Positions 16,924 to 25,645 of a DNA stretch of 64,000 bases are shown here, piece after piece. A model generated the notes under the pieces. It worked only from the letters and a program-made list of their open reading frames with translations. It was not told the DNA's origin and did not search any database. Position numbers and translations under genes: made by a program. This stretch comes from Acidobacteriota bacterium (lineage in GTDB: Bacteria; Acidobacteriota; Terriglobia; Bryobacterales; Bryobacteraceae): NCBI GenBank assembly GCA_016871015.1, contig VFZX01000003.1:1-64000 (forward strand). The letters are read 5' to 3'. Numbering within the stretch: the stretch's first letter is position 1; each line of letters starts with the position of its first letter.

Positions 16924-19900
16924 ATGCGCAGAGCAGGACTGGTTCTATTGATCGCGGCGGTACAGCCGCTCCTTTGGGCGGAAGGGCGGAGGACGCGGTA
17001 CGCTCTCATCCTGCACGATCCCCCCGTGGCGGAAGCGATCGCCGCCAAGGGATCGCACGCCGCCCTCGCCGACGCCGAAACGCGCGTGGCCGCGGCGCAA
17101 CGCACGCTCGAAGCGACGCTCGACGACCGCCGCATTGCGATCACCGGCTCCGCCCGGAATGTGCTCAACGCCGTGTTCGTCGTGGCGGACGAGGGCCAAC
17201 TGGACTCGCTGCGTGCGCTCCCCGGTGTCGCCCGCGTCGAAGAGATGCAGCCATTGAAGCGGCTCGCGGTCCGGGCACTGGACTTGGTCCGGATCCAGGA
17301 GGCCTGGCGCAATACCGGCGGCGAGGCCAACGCCGGGGCCGGTGTCCGGATCGCCGTGCTCGACACCGGCATCGACCAGAATCACCCGGCGTTCAGCGGA
17401 TCCCGGCTCAGCGTTCCCGCCGGATATCCGCGCTGCGCCGAACCTGACTGCCGCTTCACCAACAACAAGGTGATTGCCGCGCGCAGCTACGTCGAAATGC
17501 TCGTGCTCGGCGACAATCCGGTGGACTCGCGCCCGGACGACCTCTCTGCTCGCGACCGTGTGGGACACGGCACCGCGGTCGCAATGCTCGCCGCCGGACA
17601 CCGCCACGCGAGCCCACTGGGTTCGATGGCGGGCGTGGCCCCTGGCGCGCAACTGGGCAACTACAAGATCTTCGGATCGCCCGGCGTGAACGATGTTACG
17701 TTTGACGATGTGGTGATCCGGGCGCTGGATGACGCGGTCCGCGACGGGATGCATATTGCGGTGCTGTCGCTTGGCCGCCCGGCGATCTGGGCTCCACAGG
17801 ACCGGGGCAACGCCTGCGACCGTCCGAACGACCGTCCCTGCGATCCCTGGGCCGATGCGGTCGACCAGGCCACTCGCGCCGGCATGACGGTTGTAGTGGC
17901 CGCGGGCAACGACGGCGATGTTGGACTGTTCGCGCCTAGCTACAACAGCATTCACACGCCGGGTTCGGTCCCCACCGCCCTGACCGTTGGATCTTCGACC
18001 AACGTGCAGCGCTACTTCTCTCAGGTGCGCGCCGCGGGCCGCGATCCGCTGCCAGCCTTGTTCGGCGACGGCCCGAGGCTCTCGAATCCGGTTCAAGGGC
18101 CGGGCCGCGATGTCGCCGCGATGACCGGTGAGGACGCTCGCGCCTGCACGCCGCTCTCGAACGCGTCACTGGCCGGCGCCATCGGGATTGTCCAGCAGGG
18201 TGGATGCTCGTTCGCCACCAAGGTGAATCATGCGCAACGCGCCGGAGCGCTCGGCGTCATCGTACAGCGGCCCGAGGGCAGCAACGCGATTTTCAAGATG
18301 ACCAACCTGAAGGAGACCGGAATCCCCGCCGTGATGGTTGGATCCAATAGCGGCCGGGCGTTGCAGGACCTGCTGCGGGCAGCACCGGGCTCTCTCGTCA
18401 CCCTGGACCCGGCGCTGATCACCTCAGGATTCGACGAGGACGATGTGGCCTTCTTCAGTTCCTACGGACCCGGTATCGGAGGCGGCGCCATCAAGCCGGA
18501 AGTGGTCGCACCCGGCCACGCGGTCTACATGGCCACGCAGAGCTTTGATCCCTACGGCGACATGTACTCGCCCGATGGCTTCATCGCCGCGCAGGGCACG
18601 AGCTTCGCCGCACCGGTGGCGGCCGGTGCCGCCGCTCTGTTCAAACAGCGATTCTCGGATGCCACCGCGGCGCAAGTGAAATCCGCCGTTGTGAACACCG
18701 CGCTGGCCGAGATCGGCGACTACGACCGCCAGGACCGCCGCGTCCAGGCAAGCGTCCTGGCTGTCGGCGCTGGTAAGGTAAACGCCGGTGCCGTGACCAC
18801 GACGAACGTCACCGTCGAGCCCGCGGTCCTCTCGTTCGGCTATCTAACCGCAACGCTGCCCGCGATCGGTGTCCGGGTGAACAACCACACGGCCAACACG
18901 ATCAACCTCACCGTCGCGATCCAGCCGCGGGGACCGGCGCCGTCGGCCACCGTCGCCGTGGACGTCACCAACTTCCAGCTCGCGGGCCGTTCGTCGCGTC
19001 AGCTCTCGTTCCAATTGCGCGGCACGCGCCCCGCGGCCGGGATCTATGAGGGCGATGTCGTAATCACGGGTGGCGCCGTCCGCCTCCGCGTTCCGTATCT
19101 CTATCTCGTCGGCGACGGCGTTCCGGACAACCTGATCCCGCTGCGTGGCTTCGATTTCGTGAGCCAGGTGGAAACGCGCATGCGGATCGCGTTCAAGGCA
19201 ATCGACCGCTTCGGAGTCCCGGTGCGCGACATCAGTGTGCGATACCGCGCGACGCTCGGTGACGGATCGATCGCCGCTGCCTTTCCTCGCACGGACATGC
19301 TCGGCATCTCCGATGCCACGGTGGTGATCGGCCCGCGCGTCGGCGATCAGGAGTTCAGCGCCGAAGCGGGGAATTTGACCGTGTTCTTCCAAGGCGCCGG
19401 ACGTCTGAAACCAGCGGTCCGCACCGATGGCGTTGTCAACGCGGCGAGCGGAACCGTGGGCCGCGGCGTCTCGCCTGGCTCTTACGTATCGATCTTTGGC
19501 CGCAATCTCAGCGACTCGACACGCATCGCTTCCACGCCCTGGCTGCCGCCCGCGGTCGCCGGTGTCAGTGTGAGCTTCGACGTTCCCGAGCGGCGGATCA
19601 GCGTGCCGGGCCGCGTGCACTTCGTCAGCGACGGACAGGTGAACGTCCAGGTCCCCTGGGAGCTGCAGGGACTCAACTCGGCCATCATGAAGGTCAGCAT
19701 CGGGAACGCGCAGAGCGATCTTTACACGGTTCCGTTGAATGACCACTCGCCCGCAATGTTCGAATTTACCGATCCGGGAAGCGGCCGCCTGCTCGCCGCC
19801 ACGCTCGACGAAAATTTCAGGATTGTAACCACTGGCAACGCGATTCCACAAGGCCGTGTGGCTCAAATATTTGCCAACGGTCTAGGACCAGTTGAGAACC

Positions 19901-20136
19901 GTCCTGGAACCGGAGAGCCCACTTCCAGCGAGACATTGGCCCCCTGCCGCGTGTTACCAATAGTGAGTGTCGGTGGGCGTCCAGCCGAAGTTCTCTATTG
20001 CGGATTAGCTCCTGGAAATGTGGGTCTGTACCAACTCAACGTGCGCGTACCAACCGGCATTGCCAGCGGCGTCCAACCTGTAGTGGTGACGTCGAATGGC
20101 ATTGATTCCAAAACATCTAATCTTCCGGTTCAGTAG
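16924..20136 (+). CDS. Subtilase (S8) with PA insert and TIGR03437-type C-terminus
   Basis: A 1070-residue exported protease with leader MRRAGLVLLIAAVQPLLWAE and an inhibitor-I9-like propeptide. The triad is Asp147 in VLDTGIDQNHP, His215 in VGHGTAVAM and Ser560 in GTSFAAPVA. A PA domain (about residues 400-470) is inserted between His and Ser. Fn3-like sandwiches follow. The last roughly 235 residues, from GVVNAASGTVGRGVSPGSYV, match the domain first described from Solibacter (TIGR03437), with the typical end YQLNVRVPTG. The 63-bp gap to the PQQ operon is a divergent promoter region. The following paralogous protease gene overlaps it by 41 bp. Confidence 0.9.
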   Translation: MRRAGLVLLIAAVQPLLWAEGRRTRYALILHDPPVAEAIAAKGSHAALADAETRVAAAQRTLEATLDDRRIAITGSARNVLNAVFVVADEGQLDSLRALPGVARVEEMQPLKRLAVRALDLVRIQEAWRNTGGEANAGAGVRIAVLDTGIDQNHPAFSGSRLSVPAGYPRCAEPDCRFTNNKVIAARSYVEMLVLGDNPVDSRPDDLSARDRVGHGTAVAMLAAGHRHASPLGSMAGVAPGAQLGNYKIFGSPGVNDVTFDDVVIRALDDAVRDGMHIAVLSLGRPAIWAPQDRGNACDRPNDRPCDPWADAVDQATRAGMTVVVAAGNDGDVGLFAPSYNSIHTPGSVPTALTVGSSTNVQRYFSQVRAAGRDPLPALFGDGPRLSNPVQGPGRDVAAMTGEDARACTPLSNASLAGAIGIVQQGGCSFATKVNHAQRAGALGVIVQRPEGSNAIFKMTNLKETGIPAVMVGSNSGRALQDLLRAAPGSLVTLDPALITSGFDEDDVAFFSSYGPGIGGGAIKPEVVAPGHAVYMATQSFDPYGDMYSPDGFIAAQGTSFAAPVAAGAAALFKQRFSDATAAQVKSAVVNTALAEIGDYDRQDRRVQASVLAVGAGKVNAGAVTTTNVTVEPAVLSFGYLTATLPAIGVRVNNHTANTINLTVAIQPRGPAPSATVAVDVTNFQLAGRSSRQLSFQLRGTRPAAGIYEGDVVITGGAVRLRVPYLYLVGDGVPDNLIPLRGFDFVSQVETRMRIAFKAIDRFGVPVRDISVRYRATLGDGSIAAAFPRTDMLGISDATVVIGPRVGDQEFSAEAGNLTVFFQGAGRLKPAVRTDGVVNAASGTVGRGVSPGSYVSIFGRNLSDSTRIASTPWLPPAVAGVSVSFDVPERRISVPGRVHFVSDGQVNVQVPWELQGLNSAIMKVSIGNAQSDLYTVPLNDHSPAMFEFTDPGSGRLLAATLDENFRIVTTGNAIPQGRVAQIFANGLGPVENRPGTGEPTSSETLAPCRVLPIVSVGGRPAEVLYCGLAPGNVGLYQLNVRVPTGIASGVQPVVVTSNGIDSKTSNLPVQ

Positions 20137-22399
20137 TTTTTTCCTCGCCGCGGTACTGGCCGCGCAGATTGTTCCGGATCAGTTCATTATTGAGATGGCG
20201 GAGGCGCCCGCGGCCAAAGGGGGCGTGAGCCGCGCGGCCTTGGTGGAAAAGCAGTCCTTGCGCCGGTCACTCGAAGGCCGTGGCGTCACAACGCTGGCCT
20301 CCTACGAGACACTGTTGAACGGACTCGCGATCGAGGCCCCCGGCGCAACCATCGAATCTCTCGAGTCGATGCCGGGCGTCCGCAAGGTTTATCCGGTGTA
20401 CATGGTGTACCCGTCGCTCGACACCGCCACGATGATCACGCGGGTCCGCGATGCCTGGCACAGCGTCGGCGGAATGGACAAGGCGGGAGCCGGAATCAAG
20501 ATCGCCATCATCGACACGGGAGTCGACCAGGATCATCCGGGCCTCAGTGATGCCTCGCTGGTGGTGCCCGCCGGATATCCAAAGGGCGGCAGCGATTCCG
20601 ACCTTACCGGCGTCAGCAACAAGGTGATCGTCGCACGCAGCTACGCCACGCAGACTCCCGCCGACCGCGTGGGGCACGGAACCGGAGTCGCCATGGCCGC
20701 TGCGGGACGCCTGGTCACCGCGCCTTTCGCCGAGGTCTCTGGCGTGGCCCCGAAGGCCTTCATCGGCAACTACAAGGTCTTCACGGACAACGGCGGCGGC
20801 GCGACTACCGCGAATATCGTCCGGGCCATGGAAGACGCCGTGAACGACGGAATGGACGTGCTGAACCTGAGCCTCGGCGTCGCGCCTGCCGGCCTCCCCG
20901 GCAACGACGTCACGGTGCAAGCCGCGGCCCGGGCGGTCGAACGTGGCGTCGTGGTGGTCACTGCCGCGGGCAACGATGGCCCCGGACTCGGAACCCTGAG
21001 CACGCTTTCGGCAGGATCTCAGTCCGTGATCGCGGTAGGCGCCTCGGCGAATGGACGCCAGTTCGGCGGCGGCGTGGCGGTGAACGGCGAAAGCTATCGC
21101 GCGGTTCCCGGATCGGTGGTGCCTGCTACCCCAGTCACCGGTCCGTTAGGCGACGCGGGACTCGCCTGCGCGGCGCTTCCCGAAGGATCGCTCACCGGGC
21201 GTGTGGCGTTGATCCTGCGCGGCGAGTGCTTCTTCTCGGAGAAGCTTGATTTCGCGCAGCGCGCCGGAGCCGCCGGCGCGATTATTTATACCGATGACCG
21301 TCCCGTCGACCCGTGGACCCAAGGAACCAACCGGCTGCCCGGAGTCATGGTCAGCAACCAGGACGGGCAGCGGCTCAAGGCCATCGTCGCGGACCAGCCC
21401 GGTGTCTCCGCGGAGATCCGGTTTTCCGGTCTTTCATTTCCCCTGAATTCCGGCGTCATTACCGGCTTCTCCTCGCGAGGACCCAGCTTTGCCGACCTGA
21501 TCAAGCCTGACCTCGTCGCGCCGGGCAACAACTTCTACACCGCCACCCAGGTGGTCGCGCCCCAGGGCGAGTTGTTCAACGCATCGGGATTCCGGATCAC
21601 AAGCGGCACGAGCTTTGCCTCACCGCTGGTGGCGGGCGCGGTGGCCGTCGTGAAGTCTGCCCGTCCGAACCTGACGGTCGACCATCTCCGGTCGCTCGTC
21701 ATCAACACCGCCGAGCCTTTCCCGGATCCAGCCGGGTTGCGGGACGCGGGCGCGGGAATGCTCAATGTCGACCGCGCGGTGCGGTCGATGATTGCCGCGG
21801 CTCCCGTGTCGGTCCACTTCGGATCCGGCCAGGGCCCGGTCGACGTGACACGCGCGATCCGCATCACGAACCTGGCTGCAGCGCCGGATACGCTGCAGGT
21901 CATCGCCGAGCCGGCTGCCGGGTCACCGGCGCCGCAGTTCTCGGACTCGAGCTTCCACGTTCCGCCGAATGGCACGGTTTCCGTCATGCTCCGATGGAGC
22001 GTCGCCGGGCTGGCGCCGGGTGAATACCGTGGCGTGATGACCGTGCAAGGAAATGCCAGCGACGTGGCCATCCGGATCCCATACGCGTACCTGGTGCGCG
22101 ACTCCGTGCCCCGCTTTCTGACCGTCATCACGCCGGAACTGAACGGCACGCCCCGTGCCAGGAGCGCGGTGAACCTGTGGATCCGCGTCGGCAGCGCCTC
22201 GGGCGCGGCCATTTCCGACGTCCAGCCCAAGGTTGAAGTGATCGATGGGGGCGGCGACGTGAACGGCATTCTCTCTTTCGACCGGACGATTCCGGGGTTC
22301 TGGAGAGCGCAGGTCCGTACAGGTCCCGCGCCCGGCCTGAATTCGTTCAAGGTGTCGGCGGGGGATATCGAGGAAGCCGTGCAGTTGACGACGAATTAG
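20096..22399 (+). CDS. Second subtilase (S8) with PA insert
   Basis: The product is 767 residues with leader FRFSSFFLAAVLAAQ. Triad residues are Asp140 in IIDTGVDQDHPG, His194 in VGHGTGVAM and Ser506 in GTSFASPLVAG; a PA domain lies between His and Ser. It shares long stretches with the upstream protease (both have VPAGYP and NKVI.ARSY), so the pair arose by tandem duplication. This copy lacks the TIGR03437 domain. The ATG at 20096 lies inside the last 41 bp of the upstream gene, and this start is needed to include the signal peptide. Its 3' end overlaps the convergent PLP-enzyme gene by 4 bp. Confidence 0.88.
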   Translation: MALIPKHLIFRFSSFFLAAVLAAQIVPDQFIIEMAEAPAAKGGVSRAALVEKQSLRRSLEGRGVTTLASYETLLNGLAIEAPGATIESLESMPGVRKVYPVYMVYPSLDTATMITRVRDAWHSVGGMDKAGAGIKIAIIDTGVDQDHPGLSDASLVVPAGYPKGGSDSDLTGVSNKVIVARSYATQTPADRVGHGTGVAMAAAGRLVTAPFAEVSGVAPKAFIGNYKVFTDNGGGATTANIVRAMEDAVNDGMDVLNLSLGVAPAGLPGNDVTVQAAARAVERGVVVVTAAGNDGPGLGTLSTLSAGSQSVIAVGASANGRQFGGGVAVNGESYRAVPGSVVPATPVTGPLGDAGLACAALPEGSLTGRVALILRGECFFSEKLDFAQRAGAAGAIIYTDDRPVDPWTQGTNRLPGVMVSNQDGQRLKAIVADQPGVSAEIRFSGLSFPLNSGVITGFSSRGPSFADLIKPDLVAPGNNFYTATQVVAPQGELFNASGFRITSGTSFASPLVAGAVAVVKSARPNLTVDHLRSLVINTAEPFPDPAGLRDAGAGMLNVDRAVRSMIAAAPVSVHFGSGQGPVDVTRAIRITNLAAAPDTLQVIAEPAAGSPAPQFSDSSFHVPPNGTVSVMLRWSVAGLAPGEYRGVMTVQGNASDVAIRIPYAYLVRDSVPRFLTVITPELNGTPRARSAVNLWIRVGSASGAAISDVQPKVEVIDGGGDVNGILSFDRTIPGFWRAQVRTGPAPGLNSFKVSAGDIEEAVQLTTN

Positions 22400-23586
22400 G
22401 CGGTCAGAATTTCCCGGATCCGGTCGGCGATAATCAGTTCCTCGCCCGGCTTCAGGTTGTACGGAAAAACTCCCAGGCCCTTCCACGGGGGATTGAAGTA
22501 CCGCATGTCGCTCGCCTCAATCGACGGCGTCCCACCCCGAAGCCGTTCGACCATCTGGGGCACGGTGACGCCCAGCTTGGCCTCGTTCCATTGCACCGAC
22601 AAGCGCGGCGAGTGGGAGTAGTCGTTGTTGGTGATGTACTCCGTGGTGACGGCCGGTGCGCCCTTCAGCCGCGCGGCCAAACGGTCGAGCATCGCGTGCC
22701 ATTCCTTGCGCTCAGCCTCGTGATCCTTGCCGAGATAGATTTCCAGTGCCGTGAGCAGCCCGACAATCTCCTCTTTGCCGACCTTGGCGATCCGCGCAAA
22801 GTAGTTGTGCGGTGACGCGTTGGCGTAAGCCTTCTTGACCCACTCCTTCTTGCCGAGCAACAGTCCGCTCGACTGCGGCCCGCGGATGTTCTTGCCACCC
22901 GAGAATGCCACCATGTCGACGCCCATCTTGACGAACGCCGACAAGTTGCTTGCGGGCGGGACCTCGGCCGCGGCGTCGAGAATCACCGGGACTCCGGCGG
23001 CGTGAGCGATGGCCACAACATCGGCCAACTCCACTTTGTGGCCCAGCGTGTGATGGCTCGCGACAAAGGCGACGGCAGCGGTGTTGGGTCCGATCGCCTG
23101 CTTCATCTCGTCCGCGGTCTCGACAATCACCAGCTTGACGCCCACCATCCGGAATGCGTGGTCGTACATGTTGCGATGGCGCTTCTGGATCACGATCTCG
23201 CTTTTCATGCCGGTGAGATCGGGGAGCCGCGACATCCGGGTGCGGTCGTCCCCGGCCGTGACGGCGCAGGTCGACAGGCACAGGGCGCAAGATGCGCCGT
23301 TGGTGACAAACGCAGCTTCCGCGCCCGTCAGCGCGGCGATCCGCGCTCCCACCTTGTCCTGCAACTCATGAATCGCGACGAAATTGCGCGAAGCTTCCTC
23401 CATCGCGCGCAGCACACGCGGATCCATCAGCGTTCCGCTGAGTGTGGTGATCGTGCCGACAGCGTTGATGAAGGTCCGGACACCGAGCTTCTCATAGATC
23501 GGCGCAATACCAGTCACCGGCGCGGCGAACGCGGGAACAGCCGCGGAGGAGGCAAGGACAGCGCGGCGGGATACGGATTTCGGCAT
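22396..23586 (-). CDS. SelA-like PLP-dependent protein with a Tat-type leader
   Basis: About 396 residues, fold type I PLP enzyme of the SelA/COG1921 kind. The schiff-base lysine is expected in FSGGKNIRGPQSSGLLLG, and LTGAEAAFVTNGASCAL forms the cofactor phosphate region. Relatives include selenocysteine synthase and ammonia lyases or aldolases acting on amino sugars and amino acids; no tRNA-binding role is implied. The N-terminus SVSRRAVLASSAAVPAFA looks like a Tat signal. I prefer the ATG at 23586 over one 18 bp upstream because GGAAGGA lies well spaced before it. It is last in a run with an FmdB-type protein and a carboxypeptidase. Confidence 0.75.
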   Translation of the reverse strand: MPKSVSRRAVLASSAAVPAFAAPVTGIAPIYEKLGVRTFINAVGTITTLSGTLMDPRVLRAMEEASRNFVAIHELQDKVGARIAALTGAEAAFVTNGASCALCLSTCAVTAGDDRTRMSRLPDLTGMKSEIVIQKRHRNMYDHAFRMVGVKLVIVETADEMKQAIGPNTAAVAFVASHHTLGHKVELADVVAIAHAAGVPVILDAAAEVPPASNLSAFVKMGVDMVAFSGGKNIRGPQSSGLLLGKKEWVKKAYANASPHNYFARIAKVGKEEIVGLLTALEIYLGKDHEAERKEWHAMLDRLAARLKGAPAVTTEYITNNDYSHSPRLSVQWNEAKLGVTVPQMVERLRGGTPSIEASDMRYFNPPWKGLGVFPYNLKPGEELIIADRIREILTA

Positions 23587-23588
23587 GG

Positions 23589-23819
23589 TCAGTTCCTTCC
23601 GCACAAATCAGGCGTCCGGCACATGCCCGCGGGGCAGCCTCCGCCCATCGGCGCAGCGGGACGGCTGTCGCGCCCGCCATGAGCGGCAAAGACAGAGAGT
23701 TCCTGCTGCAAGCGCTCCGTGCCACACGAGGGACACTGCACTCCGTTCCCATTCGAGCCGCGGACCAGCTTCTCAAACCGCGTTCCGCAATCCTCGCACT
23801 TGTATTCGTAAATCGGCAT
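23589..23819 (-). CDS. FmdB-type zinc-ribbon regulatory protein
   Basis: The 76-residue protein begins MPIYEYKCEDCGTRFEKL, the FmdB signature. CEDC and CPSC form a zinc ribbon. The C-terminal tail adds three more cysteines (GGGCPAGMC and DLCG). Members are small, putative nucleic-acid-binding proteins of uncertain function. A strong GGAGGG site precedes the ATG. It lies 2 bp before the PLP gene and 16 bp after the carboxypeptidase gene, so the three are probably cotranscribed. Confidence 0.85.
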   Translation of the reverse strand: MPIYEYKCEDCGTRFEKLVRGSNGNGVQCPSCGTERLQQELSVFAAHGGRDSRPAAPMGGGCPAGMCRTPDLCGRN

Positions 23820-23835
23820 ATTTGCCCTCCACGCG

Positions 23836-25221
23836 CTATTCCAAAAGCGCTACCACGATTCTATCAATGAAGTCCCGGATCGCGGCGGAGTTGGCATTGG
23901 CGTTGTTCACCATCACGGAGAACACGATTCGCGCGCCCGAGGCGTTTTCAGCGTAGCCGGACAGAGTCCCCACGTGGCTCAGAGTGCCGGTCTTGGCGGT
24001 GATGCGGCCGTTCTTGAAATCGCGGTAGCGCAGGTAGAGCGTGCCATCAACGCCGCCCACAGGCATCAGATCCTGCCACTCGGGGCGGTCCATGAACTTC
24101 AACAGTGTGACGGCGGCGAGGGGCGAGGCAAGGGTCAGGCGCGAGAGTCCGGAACCATCCTGGAAGTTGTAGTTCTCCCCTCCGATGCCGATCTCCGTCA
24201 GGAACTTCTTCAGCTCTTCGATCCCCGCAGCGCGCGCCGGTTCCGCGCCGGTCTGCCGCGCTACTTCCCGCAGCACGACTTCCGCCTGCAGGTTCTGGCT
24301 CACCTTGTTGATCGTCTTCAGGGATTCAATTAGCGGTGGCGACACGCGGCGTGCGATCTCGCGTCCAGCCGGCAGGTCCGCGGGAGGATCCCCGGGCCAG
24401 CGGTGGCGCGCCACAGGCTCGCCGCGGATCACCACGCCTTGCCGCGTGAGCGCGTCCCGGAACGCGAACGCCGCATAGCGTGCAGGATCGTCGACAGCGA
24501 GCTCCAGCAGCGTCTCGCGGTTGAGCAGGCCGGTGAGCTCGACATGACGCCGTCCCGGCGCGCGGTGAATCGCGACCTTGTTGAGCCGTCCGCCGTCGCG
24601 CCGCAGCCGGACATCGAAGGTGAAGTAGGGCACGGCGGGGACAACGGACAATTCCGCGGGACTTCCCGGCTTCAGCTTTACTGACAGGAAGTTATCATGA
24701 ACGATCAGCGCGCTCACCGGTGCTCCGTACTCGAACATCGTGTCGTCCTGGGACCAGCCATCCGGATAAGGCTCCCAAACATAGGCGGTGTCGTCACCGA
24801 TCACGTCGCCGCGGACCTCCCGGATTCCCGCCCGGACCACATCCGCCGCCAATGCCTCCAGGGGCGCCAGCGGATTCCCGTTGCCACCGTTGCGCTTGTA
24901 CGGGATCGGCCGGGCCGAAAGCGTCGGGTCGCCGCCTCCGGCCAGCCGCAAGTCCCCGTTTTCGTCCAGCCGCACGGTTGTCACGAAGCGGTGGTCCGGC
25001 CCCAGCCGCTTGAGCGCCAGCGCGGTGGAGAACAGCTTCGTGTTCGAAGCCGGCACGAACGTCTGTCCCGCGTTTCGCGAGAACACGACGCGCCCGGTGG
25101 CGGCATCCACCGCGTGCGCGCCCCAGTGCGCACCCTGGAGATCGGGTAGTTGCTTGAGCACCGCGGCGATCTTGTCCTCGATCGCCACGGCCAGCATCAG
25201 GCACAGCGTAAGAGTCGTCAA
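23836..25221 (-). CDS. dacB: D-alanyl-D-alanine carboxypeptidase/endopeptidase, PBP4 type (S13)
   Basis: This 461-residue periplasmic protein trims or opens peptidoglycan cross-links. The penicillin-binding motifs are complete: SxxK at Ser59-Lys62 (PASNTKLFS), SxN in VSQNLQAEV and KTG in ITAKTGTLSHVG. The inserted domain between SxxK and SxN, typical of class C PBP4, is present. The N-terminus TLTLCLMLAVAIE is a short export signal. It is the first gene of a run with the FmdB-type and PLP genes, and 46 bp separate it from a divergent small gene. Confidence 0.88.
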   Translation of the reverse strand: MTTLTLCLMLAVAIEDKIAAVLKQLPDLQGAHWGAHAVDAATGRVVFSRNAGQTFVPASNTKLFSTALALKRLGPDHRFVTTVRLDENGDLRLAGGGDPTLSARPIPYKRNGGNGNPLAPLEALAADVVRAGIREVRGDVIGDDTAYVWEPYPDGWSQDDTMFEYGAPVSALIVHDNFLSVKLKPGSPAELSVVPAVPYFTFDVRLRRDGGRLNKVAIHRAPGRRHVELTGLLNRETLLELAVDDPARYAAFAFRDALTRQGVVIRGEPVARHRWPGDPPADLPAGREIARRVSPPLIESLKTINKVSQNLQAEVVLREVARQTGAEPARAAGIEELKKFLTEIGIGGENYNFQDGSGLSRLTLASPLAAVTLLKFMDRPEWQDLMPVGGVDGTLYLRYRDFKNGRITAKTGTLSHVGTLSGYAENASGARIVFSVMVNNANANSAAIRDFIDRIVVALLE

Positions 25222-25267
25222 GCCGCCATTGTCTCAAACCCGGGCCAGGTGTGCCGATGAGGGATTC

Positions 25268-25645
25268 GTGAGCCGGAACGAACCGTTCGCCCAAAACGCC
25301 GCGAACCTGCTGGACGCGGCGCAAACGGCGGCGGCACAAGGCGCGGTGACCGGCTTCAGCGTCCTCATTGGTGGCGACGGAGCGATCCGGATGATCGCGG
25401 AATCGGACTGGCCGCTGGCTTCGCTCCAAGCCCACCACGGCGCGCGGATGGCATTCCGGGTCGGCCAAACGGCGGATCAGCGCATCCGGGTAGAGGGACG
25501 GGACGGCTCCCGTACCTGCCTGTTCGAGACCGCCAAACCCAGTGGCGCGGCTCGCGTCCTTCTTACCAACTCGCCCTGCTACGCCGCTACAACGTACCCG
25601 CGTCCCGGAGAAACCGCGCTGCTTCTTCCGGCGGCGTGGGATTGA
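25268..25645 (+). CDS. Small conserved protein of unknown function
   Basis: Starting at GTG 25268, with GAGGG just upstream, the frame encodes 125 residues beginning VSRNEPFAQNAANLLDAAQ. The middle (GFSVLIGGDGAIRMIAESDW and LQAHHGARMAFRV) looks like a compact alpha/beta domain. No signal peptide or catalytic motif is visible. The last 59 bp overlap the convergent galT gene tail to tail, which is unusual and means the C-terminus is under constraint from both strands or that the real product is shorter. The family is not recognised. Confidence 0.5.
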   Translation: MSRNEPFAQNAANLLDAAQTAAAQGAVTGFSVLIGGDGAIRMIAESDWPLASLQAHHGARMAFRVGQTADQRIRVEGRDGSRTCLFETAKPSGAARVLLTNSPCYAATTYPRPGETALLLPAAWD

